Assembly (NCBI GenBank): GCA_937886325.1
Contig: CALABV010000008.1
Span: 1 to 15,615 of the forward strand
Length of the DNA: 15,615 nt
Direction: 5' to 3'
Source: an uncultured Geobacter sp.
GTDB lineage: Bacteria; Desulfobacterota; Desulfuromonadia; Geobacterales; Geobacteraceae
Positions 6,361-12,905 of this stretch are shown here, in pieces. Below the pieces are notes generated by a model. It searched no databases. It saw nothing but the letters and a program-made list of their open reading frames with translations, and was not told where the DNA came from. The number at the start of each line of letters is the position of its first letter. Within the stretch, counting starts at the first letter, position 1. A program made the translations under genes and the position numbers.

Positions 6361-8514
6361 TCAGGAATGGAACTTCTCCCGGCAGGGGGAATCACCCGCC
6401 CCCAGCGTCTGCTGGATTCTGCTGATGAATTCAACCGGCCGCAACGGCTTCTGGATAAAACCGTTCTCCCGGCGCTTCAGCAGGTTGGCGTCCAGGAAAT
6501 CTCCCGCGTAGCCGCTCACGAACAGGATCTTCACGTCCTGCCGGACCCTCAGAATCTCCTCGCAGGCCTCCCGGCCGTTCATTCGCGGCATTATCACGTC
6601 AAGCAGCACCGCATCGATTGCATCGCGGTTTTCCATGAACCGCGCCACCGCCTCGACACCATTCTCCGCCTCGATGACCCGATAGCCGTTCTCCACGAGG
6701 ATGGCTTTCATCAAGGCGCGCACGGCGTCCTCGTCCTCTGCCACGAGAATCGTGCCATCCCCCCTGGGGACAGCGGCTTCAACTCCGGCTGCGATGTCTT
6801 CCGGAGCGCCTTCCACCAACGGCAGATGGACGGTGAACGTCGTTTCTCGCCCCTGCTCGCTCCGGACGCTGATAAAGCCGTTGTGCTGCCGGACGATCCC
6901 GTAGACCACGGCAAGGCCGAGACCCGTCCCCTTGCCGACTTCCTTGGTAGTGAAAAAGGGTTCGAATATCCGCTCCCGGACCCCTTCGTCCAGTCCGGCG
7001 CCATTGTCCGCGATGGACAGCACGGCATAGTTACCCGGAGGCACATCCCCCCGCGAACTTTCAGCTGATTGCCCGATGCGGATCGTATCCGTCGAAACCA
7101 GAATCCTGCCCGCCCCTGAAATGGCGTCCCGGGCGTTGGCCACCAGGTTCATGAGAATCTGCGACAGCCGAACCTCGTCGGCCAGCACCACCGGCGCAGG
7201 CGCGGCAAGGTGGTACTCAATCTCTATATCTTCACGGACCAGCCGGCTCAGAAGCTCCGAGGACTTCCGCACTGCGTCGTTCAGGGAAATGCGGCGCAGC
7301 TCCACCACCTGTTCCCGGCTGAAGGCGAGAAGCCGTTGGGTAAGCGCTGAGGCCCGTTCCGCCGCCAGTGTTATCTGCTCGACGTGGGCAAGCAAATCCC
7401 GCTGATCCGCCAGCCTGCCCTCGAGAAGGTAGGCCCTGCCGATGATGGTTGTGAGGATGTTGTTGAAATCGTGCGCGACTCCGCCGGCCAGTTGGCCGAT
7501 TGCCTCCATTTTCTGCGACTTGTTGAGCTGTTCCTCCAGGCGCTTTCGGTCGGTTATGTCGGAATGGGTGCCGACAATCCGCAGCGGCTCCCCTTTCTCG
7601 TTTCGGGCCATTACCTTGCCGCGGGAAAGCACCCACTTATAGGATCCGTCCCGGCACCGAATCCGGAATTCCGCCACATAGACGGGAATCTCGCCCCGCA
7701 GGTGGCGCTGCGCTTCTTCCAGGACCCGTTCGCGATCGTCCGGATGCACCAGGTCCTTCCAAACTTCATGCGTAACCCCGATTTCATGGGGCTCAAAACC
7801 GAGTATCCGCTTCCATTGCTCGGAATAATACTCCCTGCCGTTGGCGATATCGTGGTCCCACACACCGTCGCCGCTTCCCTCCAGCGCGAACTGCCAGCGC
7901 TCCTCGCTCTCCCTCAGCACCTCGGCCGTTCGGTCGCGCTTGTGACGACCCGCCATCAGCTTGCCCAGCAGAGCCGTGCCGACGGGATAGATCACCATCA
8001 CGGGCAGACCGATCCTGAAAAGAGTCTCGGCTACGAGGGCGCCGGGAAGCAAGGCCATGAGGGCCAGCATGACCACATGAACAACGATGCCGAAGGCATA
8101 GAGCTCAAACAGCGAAGTGTCCCCGGCGGTATCCTTGCTTCGCAGTCGGTGCCAGACCATACCGATGCCCCCGGAAGCAATAATGACCGAGAGTCCCATC
8201 CAGACGCCGCTCCCCCCCATGTAGAAACGGTACGCTCCGGTCATGCCCATGGCGATGACGGTGGCAACCGGCCCGAAGAAGAGCCCCGAGACACAGAGCA
8301 GAACGGAACGCGTGTCGAAGATAATCCCCGAATACCACTGCCAGGGATTCATCATAACGGCAATACCGATTACGCCGAGGATGGCGCCGGAGACGGCATC
8401 CCTCACCGCCGGACGTACGGGATCCCGGCTCAGCCACACGGTTTCGTAGACCAGACACATGGAAAGCAACAGCGCGGAATTGTTCAGCAGACCTTTCAGA
8501 ATTGTCGTATCCAT
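6361..8514 (-). CDS. Hybrid sensor histidine kinase: 5TM-LYT, PAS/PAC, HisKA, HATPase, receiver
   Basis: The 717-residue membrane kinase starts with a 5TM-LYT (LytS-like) sensor of hydrophobic helices, residues 1-185. A PAS domain with PAC follows at about 200-325 (WVLSRGKV, GTHSDITDRKR). The NtrB-like kinase has the phospho-acceptor His348 in GGVAHDFNNIL, the N box NLVANARDAI (456-465), DNGAGLD (503-509), FEPFFTTKEVGKGTGLGL (517-534). A C-terminal receiver (587-705) has acidic EDED at 593-596, phospho-acceptor Asp639 (LLDVIMPRMNG) and Lys689. I chose the ATG at 8514 (MDTTILKGLLNN) because it sits where LytS-type sensors begin; the frame stays open to a GTG at 8610, which has no Shine-Dalgarno. 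No separate response regulator adjoins, so it is an orphan hybrid kinase and its signal and output are unknown. Confidence 0.93.
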   Translation of the reverse strand: MDTTILKGLLNNSALLLSMCLVYETVWLSRDPVRPAVRDAVSGAILGVIGIAVMMNPWQWYSGIIFDTRSVLLCVSGLFFGPVATVIAMGMTGAYRFYMGGSGVWMGLSVIIASGGIGMVWHRLRSKDTAGDTSLFELYAFGIVVHVVMLALMALLPGALVAETLFRIGLPVMVIYPVGTALLGKLMAGRHKRDRTAEVLRESEERWQFALEGSGDGVWDHDIANGREYYSEQWKRILGFEPHEIGVTHEVWKDLVHPDDRERVLEEAQRHLRGEIPVYVAEFRIRCRDGSYKWVLSRGKVMARNEKGEPLRIVGTHSDITDRKRLEEQLNKSQKMEAIGQLAGGVAHDFNNILTTIIGRAYLLEGRLADQRDLLAHVEQITLAAERASALTQRLLAFSREQVVELRRISLNDAVRKSSELLSRLVREDIEIEYHLAAPAPVVLADEVRLSQILMNLVANARDAISGAGRILVSTDTIRIGQSAESSRGDVPPGNYAVLSIADNGAGLDEGVRERIFEPFFTTKEVGKGTGLGLAVVYGIVRQHNGFISVRSEQGRETTFTVHLPLVEGAPEDIAAGVEAAVPRGDGTILVAEDEDAVRALMKAILVENGYRVIEAENGVEAVARFMENRDAIDAVLLDVIMPRMNGREACEEILRVRQDVKILFVSGYAGDFLDANLLKRRENGFIQKPLRPVEFISRIQQTLGAGDSPCREKFHS

Positions 8515-8643
8515 CTGCGGACTGTATCCCCGTTTCCCATACGGAAGCAAAAACCGATTTCCTGCCGGGCACGCAGTGCATGGCCCGCTTCTTTCCCACC
8601 GTGAGCGCACCGCCGCGGAAACGGACGGGACTCTGCAAGGCTG

Positions 8644-8826
8644 CTAATGGCTTCCTCTTCTCTCCGGCCCCTTGTACACGATCTTACGAATAGGGTCCTC
8701 CCCTATCCTGACCCATCCGTCTGATCTCTTGAACGCCTTGATCTTGTTGGCGATAATAAGCTCATTGAGCATCCTGTCTTCAACCATATCATATGAGTCA
8801 TCGGCATAGATGACGGGTATAAGCAC
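8644..8826 (-). CDS. Small conserved-looking protein of unknown function, ending in GPERR
   Basis: This 60-residue soluble protein (MLIPVIYADD at the start, YKGPERRGSH at the end) is compact and charged, with a central FKRSDGWVRIGEDPIR. I recall similar small proteins with FKRS.GWV...DPIR and GPERR in Geobacter-type genomes, but know no function for them. Support for a real gene is strong: a GTG start with GGGGAGGG 8 bases upstream and a sigma70-like promoter directly before it. It has no signal peptide, transmembrane helix or cysteines. The hybrid kinase gene follows on the same strand after about 130 bases, so a functional link to that kinase is possible but unproved. Confidence 0.75.
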   Translation of the reverse strand: MLIPVIYADDSYDMVEDRMLNELIIANKIKAFKRSDGWVRIGEDPIRKIVYKGPERRGSH

Positions 8827-8834
8827 GAAACAAA

Positions 8835-8842
8835 CCCTCCCC
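8835..8842 (-). promoter_or_regulatory. Strong Shine-Dalgarno for the 60-aa gene
   Basis: The minus strand reads GGGGAGGG ending 8 bases before the GTG at 8826, which decides that non-ATG start. Confidence 0.7.
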
Positions 8843-8861
8843 TGTTCATGAAATAGTACTC

Positions 8862-8889
8862 AGTATAAACACTTTCTTCGTTTTTACAA
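8862..8889 (-). promoter_or_regulatory. Predicted sigma70 promoter of the 60-aa gene
   Basis: On the minus strand TTGTAA (8889-8884) and TATACT (8867-8862) are 16 bases apart in a locally AT-rich stretch, matching 4/6 and 5/6 of consensus. The predicted start near 8855 gives a leader of about 29 bases to the GTG. It may also drive the downstream hybrid kinase. Confidence 0.55.
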
Positions 8890-8952
8890 AAAAGTGCTGA
8901 AAAAAATTTCTACCGCCACGTATTCACGTCGGAAATATGGTTTCTTGCGGAG

Positions 8953-8979
8953 AAAAAAACGGCTTCCCACCCCATGCCG
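8953..8979 (-). terminator. Possible weak intrinsic terminator after the tetR-unknown unit
   Basis: On the minus strand a short CGGC/GCCG stem (8979-8976 with 8963-8960) with a 12-base loop is followed at once by seven T. The stem is only 4 bp, so termination is uncertain. Its position fits, between the end of the beta-grasp-like gene and the next promoter. Confidence 0.3.
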
Positions 8980-9002
8980 GAGACAACCTTGCCCCGGAAC
9001 AA

Positions 9003-9043
9003 GGGTACGGGAAACCGTTTTCCCGGCTCGTGGGCGCGTACCC
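9003..9043. other. Nested inverted repeats in an intergenic spacer
   Basis: A perfect 7-bp stem CGGGAAA/TTTCCCG with a 4-base loop (9008-9025) sits inside a second pair GGGTACG/CGTACCC (9003-9009 and 9037-9043). The arms overlap by two bases, so the two stems partly compete. The 269-base gap 8827-9095 otherwise holds only the listed promoter and weak terminator, and no gene. No T-run follows on either strand, so a standard terminator is unlikely. Confidence 0.5.
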
Positions 9044-9095
9044 CGCATGATATACTCTTTCAGTGCGCGCCCCCTTGCATCAGAACCGCGCAGCT

Positions 9096-9728
9096 TCAGC
9101 TAATCGTGAATTTAACCCATTCATCATGGGATTTAAGGTACTCCGACAGCATGGAGTCCGTAACTCTTTCACCGTCCTTCGTTATTTTTCCGCACTCCCG
9201 CAAGAAATCCTCCGTAAATCTCCCCAGAAAAGCGGCAAGAACGCCGGTTTTCACGTAGACACCCCGACGCAGGAATGATTCGCCCAGATCGGCCATTACC
9301 TTGTTGAACAGCTTCAACTGGATGATACTCTGGCTTTTCCCCTGATCCTGCCCTTCTTCGTGATAGGTGATACCGGCCCGCATCCACGACAGACCGCCCT
9401 GCCGCATCGACGCGCCGACCAGTCCCGGCATTGCCGCGGAAAGGGCCATGGTTGCCCCGTCTTTCACAATGGCTTCATCAAGATCGTCCACCGGACTGTT
9501 GTCCAGGAAGAAAACCTTTATCTCCCCCTTCACATACTCGGGCGTGATGCCGAACTGGTCGCAGAGAACGCTCCGCATGCTGCTCCCGGACTCGATTTTC
9601 ACGAAACAGTCTTTCTGGATAAGCGTGCACAGGCGGGGAACCTGCCCCGCCGCGGGTTCCAGGACGATCCCGCCCGCCTCGTCGGCCCGGGATACTTCCG
9701 CCATTGTCGGTACCTGTAGTTTCTGCAT
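9096..9728 (-). CDS. Unrecognised protein with a possible beta-grasp (MoaD/ThiS-like) N-terminal half
   Basis: The 210-residue soluble protein has no signal peptide or membrane helix. Residues about 33-104 have the order expected of a ubiquitin-like beta-grasp fold: strand (CTLIQKDCFVKIES), helix (SMRSVLCDQFGI), then strands EIKVFFLDNSPV and AIVKDGATMALSAAMPGLVG. The dGat.al...mPGlvG segment recalls the end of MoaD/ThiS, but there is no terminal Gly-Gly. Residues 105-210 are mostly helical, with an MRQGG..WMRAGITYHEEG stretch and a Leu/Phe-rich tail, and match nothing I recognise. ATG at 9728 was preferred over an upstream start at 9767 because AAGGGGA lies about 8 bases ahead. The gene begins 75 bases after the tetR stop on the same strand, and so is a likely target of that repressor. 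Fold assignment is tentative. Confidence 0.75.
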   Translation of the reverse strand: MQKLQVPTMAEVSRADEAGGIVLEPAAGQVPRLCTLIQKDCFVKIESGSSMRSVLCDQFGITPEYVKGEIKVFFLDNSPVDDLDEAIVKDGATMALSAAMPGLVGASMRQGGLSWMRAGITYHEEGQDQGKSQSIIQLKLFNKVMADLGESFLRRGVYVKTGVLAAFLGRFTEDFLRECGKITKDGERVTDSMLSEYLKSHDEWVKFTIS

Positions 9729-9803
9729 TTGGATCCCCTTTTCCGCCGGGTGCGTGTTTACGGACAAACCGGGAAGCCGGATTCCTCCGACTCATCGGAC
9801 TGT

Positions 9804-10385
9804 TTAGCGCACCGCCTTCTCGAAATAAAAATCGATAAACTCCCTCAACGGCGCCGATGATTTCGTCACCTTGGAAATCAACAGTGCCCCCTCGAACCCG
9901 GAAATAAAAACCTCGGCAAGCAGTCGGGTCGATGACTCAGCCGGGATTTCACCCGCGCTTCGCGCATCCCGGAGGCACTGCTCGAAATGCCGCATCCATG
10001 ACCGGAATATCCCGGCGAGACGCAACCGGAACTCCTCGTTCTGATCAGCCAGTTCCTGGCCCAGGTTGGCCACGAGGCACCCGACGCTGCAGTTATTGTC
10101 TTCGAACCGTACCACCAGGCTTTCAACGCACTTTCTGAAACGGCTCAGGGGGGAAAGGGAATCATCGGAAAGCATCGACGTGAAAATCCGGTCGATTCCG
10201 GATGCAAAGTGATCGAGAACCTGGAGGCCGAAGTCCTGTTTGCTGGAAAAGTAGTGATAGAAGGATCCCTTGGGCACCCCTGCCTGCCTGAGGATCGCCT
10301 CGATGCCGGTGGAATTGAAGCCGTGGCGGGATATGATCGCCATTCCCGCCCGGATAATCTCGCTTCTGGTGTCTTTCGTCGCCAT
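9804..10385 (-). CDS. TetR-family regulator, NemR-like, with candidate redox cysteine
   Basis: The 193-residue repressor has its helix-turn-helix at about 27-46 (IEAILRQAGVPKGSFYHYFSSKQDFG), very close to E. coli NemR. The C-terminal domain carries CSVGCLVANLGQELAD (99-114). By alignment from memory, Cys103 in the GCL motif corresponds to NemR Cys106, the residue that senses electrophiles and reactive chlorine; Cys99 is an additional nearby thiol. ATG at 10385 begins the usual short lead (MATKDTRSEII). No Shine-Dalgarno precedes it and the predicted transcription start falls on or next to this ATG, suggesting a leaderless mRNA. Its own promoter contains a palindrome. The likely targets are itself and the downstream unknown gene. 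Sensing of electrophiles is inference; family assignment is firm. Confidence 0.92.
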   Translation of the reverse strand: MATKDTRSEIIRAGMAIISRHGFNSTGIEAILRQAGVPKGSFYHYFSSKQDFGLQVLDHFASGIDRIFTSMLSDDSLSPLSRFRKCVESLVVRFEDNNCSVGCLVANLGQELADQNEEFRLRLAGIFRSWMRHFEQCLRDARSAGEIPAESSTRLLAEVFISGFEGALLISKVTKSSAPLREFIDFYFEKAVR

Positions 10386-10392
10386 AAACGGA

Positions 10393-10421
10393 AAAATAGA
10401 CCGGTCGTCTAGGAAAGTCAA
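10393..10421 (-). promoter_or_regulatory. Predicted sigma70 promoter of the NemR-like tetR gene
   Basis: On the minus strand TTGACT (10421-10416, 5/6) and TATTTT (10398-10393, 4/6) are 17 bases apart. The expected start, 6-8 bases beyond the -10, is 10387-10385, on the first base of the ATG or within two bases of it. Confidence 0.6.
10397..10411. promoter_or_regulatory. Palindromic operator in the tetR promoter spacer
   Basis: TAGACCGGTCGTCTA has perfect 5-bp arms (TAGAC/GTCTA) and fills most of the spacer, touching the -10 box. Operators with TAGAC arms are characteristic of NemR-like TetR proteins as I recall them. Binding here would block the promoter, implying negative autoregulation. 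Confidence 0.65.
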
Positions 10422-10477
10422 GAAGAGTATGGTGTGAGGGAACTAATCACCGAAAAACCGCGGCGTATGGCGGAACG

Positions 10478-11452
10478 TCAGAGGTAAATCTTCCTCATCA
10501 GCCAGTCCAGCATCAGCCGGTTCAGTTCCTCCGGATTCTCCGCCTGGGTCCAGTGGCCGCATTCCGCGATTATCTGTTTTTCGAGATCGGGAAGATAGTG
10601 CTCCATCCCTTCGGCGAGTGACGGCGGCAGGAAGATATCGTCCTCCGACGAGATCATGAGGCAGGGAACGGTGATGCGCGAATCGACCTCCTCCAGGATT
10701 TTCGCGTTGCGGACGATATTGCGGTACCAGTTGAAGGGGCCGGTCAATCCGCCCCGGCTGAAGGCTTCGACGTAGACCCGGAGTTCTTCGTCTGTCATGA
10801 GGGGCCTCCCGGCGGGCTCCGGGCTCATGGCCGCTTCCATGATGAATTCGAATTCCAGATTGCGCACCGCCGGCGGGGCAGCCAGGTACTCCTCCATGGT
10901 GATGGGCCGCCCCCGGTAGAGCCCTCCAAGGAAGCGCGGCAGCAGGTCGGGGGTGAGCCCCGCCTCGATACCCTCCTCCAGGAAGGCCATCCGGTAGTAA
11001 CGGCTGCTGTAGTTCTCCAGCATCCAGGCAATCGGGTCCGGCCCCATGCGCTGGAAATAGCGGTGCGGGGTATTGACCCCGATCACACCCGCCACCCGGT
11101 CGGGATGGAAGGCGGGCATCTCCCACACCACGTGGCCGCCCCAGTCATGGCCGCAGAACACGGCCCCGTCAATGCCCAGGGCGTCCAGGAGCCCGGCCAG
11201 GTCGTCGGCCAGCTTTCTGATGTCGTACTCCTCGACCGGGCCGGGCTTGTCCGTCAGTCCGTAGCCGCGCTGGTCAGGGGCGATGGCCCGGAACCCGGCC
11301 TCCGCCAGTGCCGGCAGCTGCCTGCGCCAGGAATAGGCCAGTTCCGGAAAACCGTGACAGAGGACAACCGGGAAGCCGGTTCCCTGCTCGTAGAACGCCA
11401 TGCGGATGCCGTTGGTGGTGATGAACCTCGGTTGAGGAAAATCCTGTGACAT
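10478..11452 (-). CDS. Alpha/beta hydrolase, epoxide hydrolase type
   Basis: The 324-residue soluble enzyme fits soluble epoxide hydrolases, which open epoxides to diols through a covalent ester. Visible features: oxyanion-hole HGFPE (33-37), APDQRGYGLTDKP (58-70), the nucleophile elbow GHDWGG with Asp103, a cap domain at about 130-245 with NWYRN (Tyr243 a candidate epoxide-activating Tyr), an acidic SSEDD (Asp271/272), and His300 in ECGHWTQAENPEE. A haloalkane dehalogenase would also use an Asp nucleophile, but the HGFPE and NWYR motifs favour the epoxide hydrolase branch. There is no signal peptide. ATG is preceded by GGGAGG. It follows the iron-sulfur protein gene by 59 bases on the same strand and may be co-transcribed. 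Substrate is unknown. Confidence 0.88.
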   Translation of the reverse strand: MSQDFPQPRFITTNGIRMAFYEQGTGFPVVLCHGFPELAYSWRRQLPALAEAGFRAIAPDQRGYGLTDKPGPVEEYDIRKLADDLAGLLDALGIDGAVFCGHDWGGHVVWEMPAFHPDRVAGVIGVNTPHRYFQRMGPDPIAWMLENYSSRYYRMAFLEEGIEAGLTPDLLPRFLGGLYRGRPITMEEYLAAPPAVRNLEFEFIMEAAMSPEPAGRPLMTDEELRVYVEAFSRGGLTGPFNWYRNIVRNAKILEEVDSRITVPCLMISSEDDIFLPPSLAEGMEHYLPDLEKQIIAECGHWTQAENPEELNRLMLDWLMRKIYL

Positions 11453-11511
11453 ATGCTCCCTCCCTTGATCATACGGAAACCTTCAGCCTTCAGGCTATCC
11501 ACCTTAAATCA

Positions 11512-12825
11512 TCACATGTCCAGGACCCATCCCTTGCCCTGTTTCACCACGCCATCCTTCATGGCGGCAAGAAACCGCGACCTCAGCCGGTCGCTCAAAA
11601 GCGCCTTCTTCACCGGCGGAAAGCGCAGGAAAGCCCCGACAAAGGCGCGCATGAACTTTTCGTTGATGGTGCGTGGATCGGCGAAGATCTGGTTCTGCAG
11701 GGTCCCCTTTTCCAGGCTCTGCAGCATGACCCGTTCGAAGGTCGTTTCGGGATGAATCACTCTCCGGCCCCGCTTCGTCAGCAGGCAGGACCTTGTCGGG
11801 CATTTCAGGGCGCACACCCCGCAGCCCACGCACAGGGAGGTATCGACACGGGCATCCTGTTTCTTCCTTGATTCGGGCTTTTCCAGGGGAACCATGGCGA
11901 TTGCGTTGATGGGGCAGGCCTTGGCGCACAATCCGCAGCCCACGCACGTATCCTCCTGTATCCCGGCAATGAAATTGGAGGTGACCACCGCATTGGGATA
12001 GCCATACTCCCTGATGGCCAGCATCGGGCCGCAGCAGCACTTGCAGCAGTGGCAGACGAAGCGCATGTTTTTCCGCACATTGTCGGCGGCCAGCACCAGC
12101 CCTCTCTCCTTCGACTTGATGAAGTGCTCCTCCATCTCCGACCTGCTCACTTCGCGCGCCAGATTGTGCCGGATCATGAAATCAGCCGCATAACCGAACT
12201 GGGTGCAGCTCTCCAGCGGGACGTCGCACTTCTTCTCGCCCAGGTGCATCTTTTCGTGCCGGCAGCTGCAGATGCCGATGGCGAATCTGTCGGCTTCGGC
12301 AATCAGGGCCGAGGCCTTTTCGTAGTCCAGGACCTCGAAATACTCGGAAGGCGCGATAGCGCTCTCGTGGGGCATCGCCCGCAAGAAAGATATCTTTTCT
12401 CCTTTGCCGAGATTGCCCTCCAGGAAGGCATCGTCTCCTTCCATATAGTCATGGAGCAGCTTCGCCCATTTCCTGGTGTCGGCATCCGGCGCCATCCTCA
12501 TCATGGTGAATTCGAATATCCCGACGACCAGAGGAGAGGGGGAGTAGTGATAGGCTTCGTTGATCCAGATGTCGACGACCAGGCCCTTCGCGGTCAAGTT
12601 GTCGAGAATCCGCCGCAGCTGCGACTCTTCGTAGCCGGTGGCCGTTGTCAGCAGCTCGATGGTGGACAGCCCGTAGGGCATTTTAATCACCACGTCCGCC
12701 TCTTCCCTGGTGTAGAGCTCTTCCAGGACGGCGCGCAGTCTGTCGTTCCAGGGAACGCGCATTTCCATGCCGTCTATCTTTGCGCCCAGTTCACGAAAAA
12801 TGTCTTTTCCAACAAGGTGTCCCAT
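11512..12825 (-). CDS. Cys-rich 2x[4Fe-4S] protein with N-terminal winged-helix-like domain
   Basis: The 437-residue cytoplasmic protein has three parts. Residues 25-95 look like a winged helix (STIELLTTATGYEESQLRRILDNL, typical of MarR/transcription-factor folds). A middle region holds a CSCRH...C...C pattern (Cys186, 188, 200, 207) and a dense CHCCKCCC (258-265). Residues 290-345 are a dicluster ferredoxin: CVGCGLCAKACP (294-305) and CVGCGVCALKCP (332-343). The C-terminal helix-rich tail has no motif. The two ferredoxin clusters imply electron transfer; the middle cysteines could hold a further metal or cluster. I recall similar proteins in sulfate- and metal-reducing bacteria, annotated only as iron-sulfur proteins. 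ATG has AGGAGG 7 bases upstream. It lies 80 bases after the VWA gene and may be a client of that MoxR/VWA pair. Confidence 0.88.
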   Translation of the reverse strand: MGHLVGKDIFRELGAKIDGMEMRVPWNDRLRAVLEELYTREEADVVIKMPYGLSTIELLTTATGYEESQLRRILDNLTAKGLVVDIWINEAYHYSPSPLVVGIFEFTMMRMAPDADTRKWAKLLHDYMEGDDAFLEGNLGKGEKISFLRAMPHESAIAPSEYFEVLDYEKASALIAEADRFAIGICSCRHEKMHLGEKKCDVPLESCTQFGYAADFMIRHNLAREVSRSEMEEHFIKSKERGLVLAADNVRKNMRFVCHCCKCCCGPMLAIREYGYPNAVVTSNFIAGIQEDTCVGCGLCAKACPINAIAMVPLEKPESRKKQDARVDTSLCVGCGVCALKCPTRSCLLTKRGRRVIHPETTFERVMLQSLEKGTLQNQIFADPRTINEKFMRAFVGAFLRFPPVKKALLSDRLRSRFLAAMKDGVVKQGKGWVLDM

Positions 12826-12876
12826 ACAGCACCTCCTGGTTACTGGCGTTTAAAGAAGCCCCCTTTTTCTCGAAAC

Positions 12877-12904
12877 AGTCTACCGGCAAATGCCGGTCGA
12901 TCAA
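12877..12904 (-). promoter_or_regulatory. Candidate promoter with palindrome ahead of the iron-sulfur protein gene
   Basis: On the minus strand TTGATC (12904-12899) and TAGACT (12882-12877) are 16 bases apart, each 4/6 of consensus. The spacer holds a perfect inverted repeat, ACCGGC/GCCGGT around AAAT (12882-12897). The same repeat could instead be a post-stop hairpin of the VWA transcript, but no T-tract follows. The box matches are modest, so confidence is low. Confidence 0.35.
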
Positions 12905-12905
12905 A

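Noticed and set aside
7384..8604. 406-codon open frame on the + strand, within the hybrid kinase gene
   Set aside because: It is antisense to a kinase with all motifs present, and its translation is compositionally biased with no recognisable motif.
8515..8610. N-terminal extension of the hybrid kinase to the GTG at 8610
   Set aside because: The 32 extra residues are not hydrophobic sensor-like, and no Shine-Dalgarno precedes the GTG.
10386..10421. N-terminal extension of the NemR-like regulator to a TTG at 10421
   Set aside because: The extension would be the promoter -35 box and operator, and lacks a ribosome-binding site.
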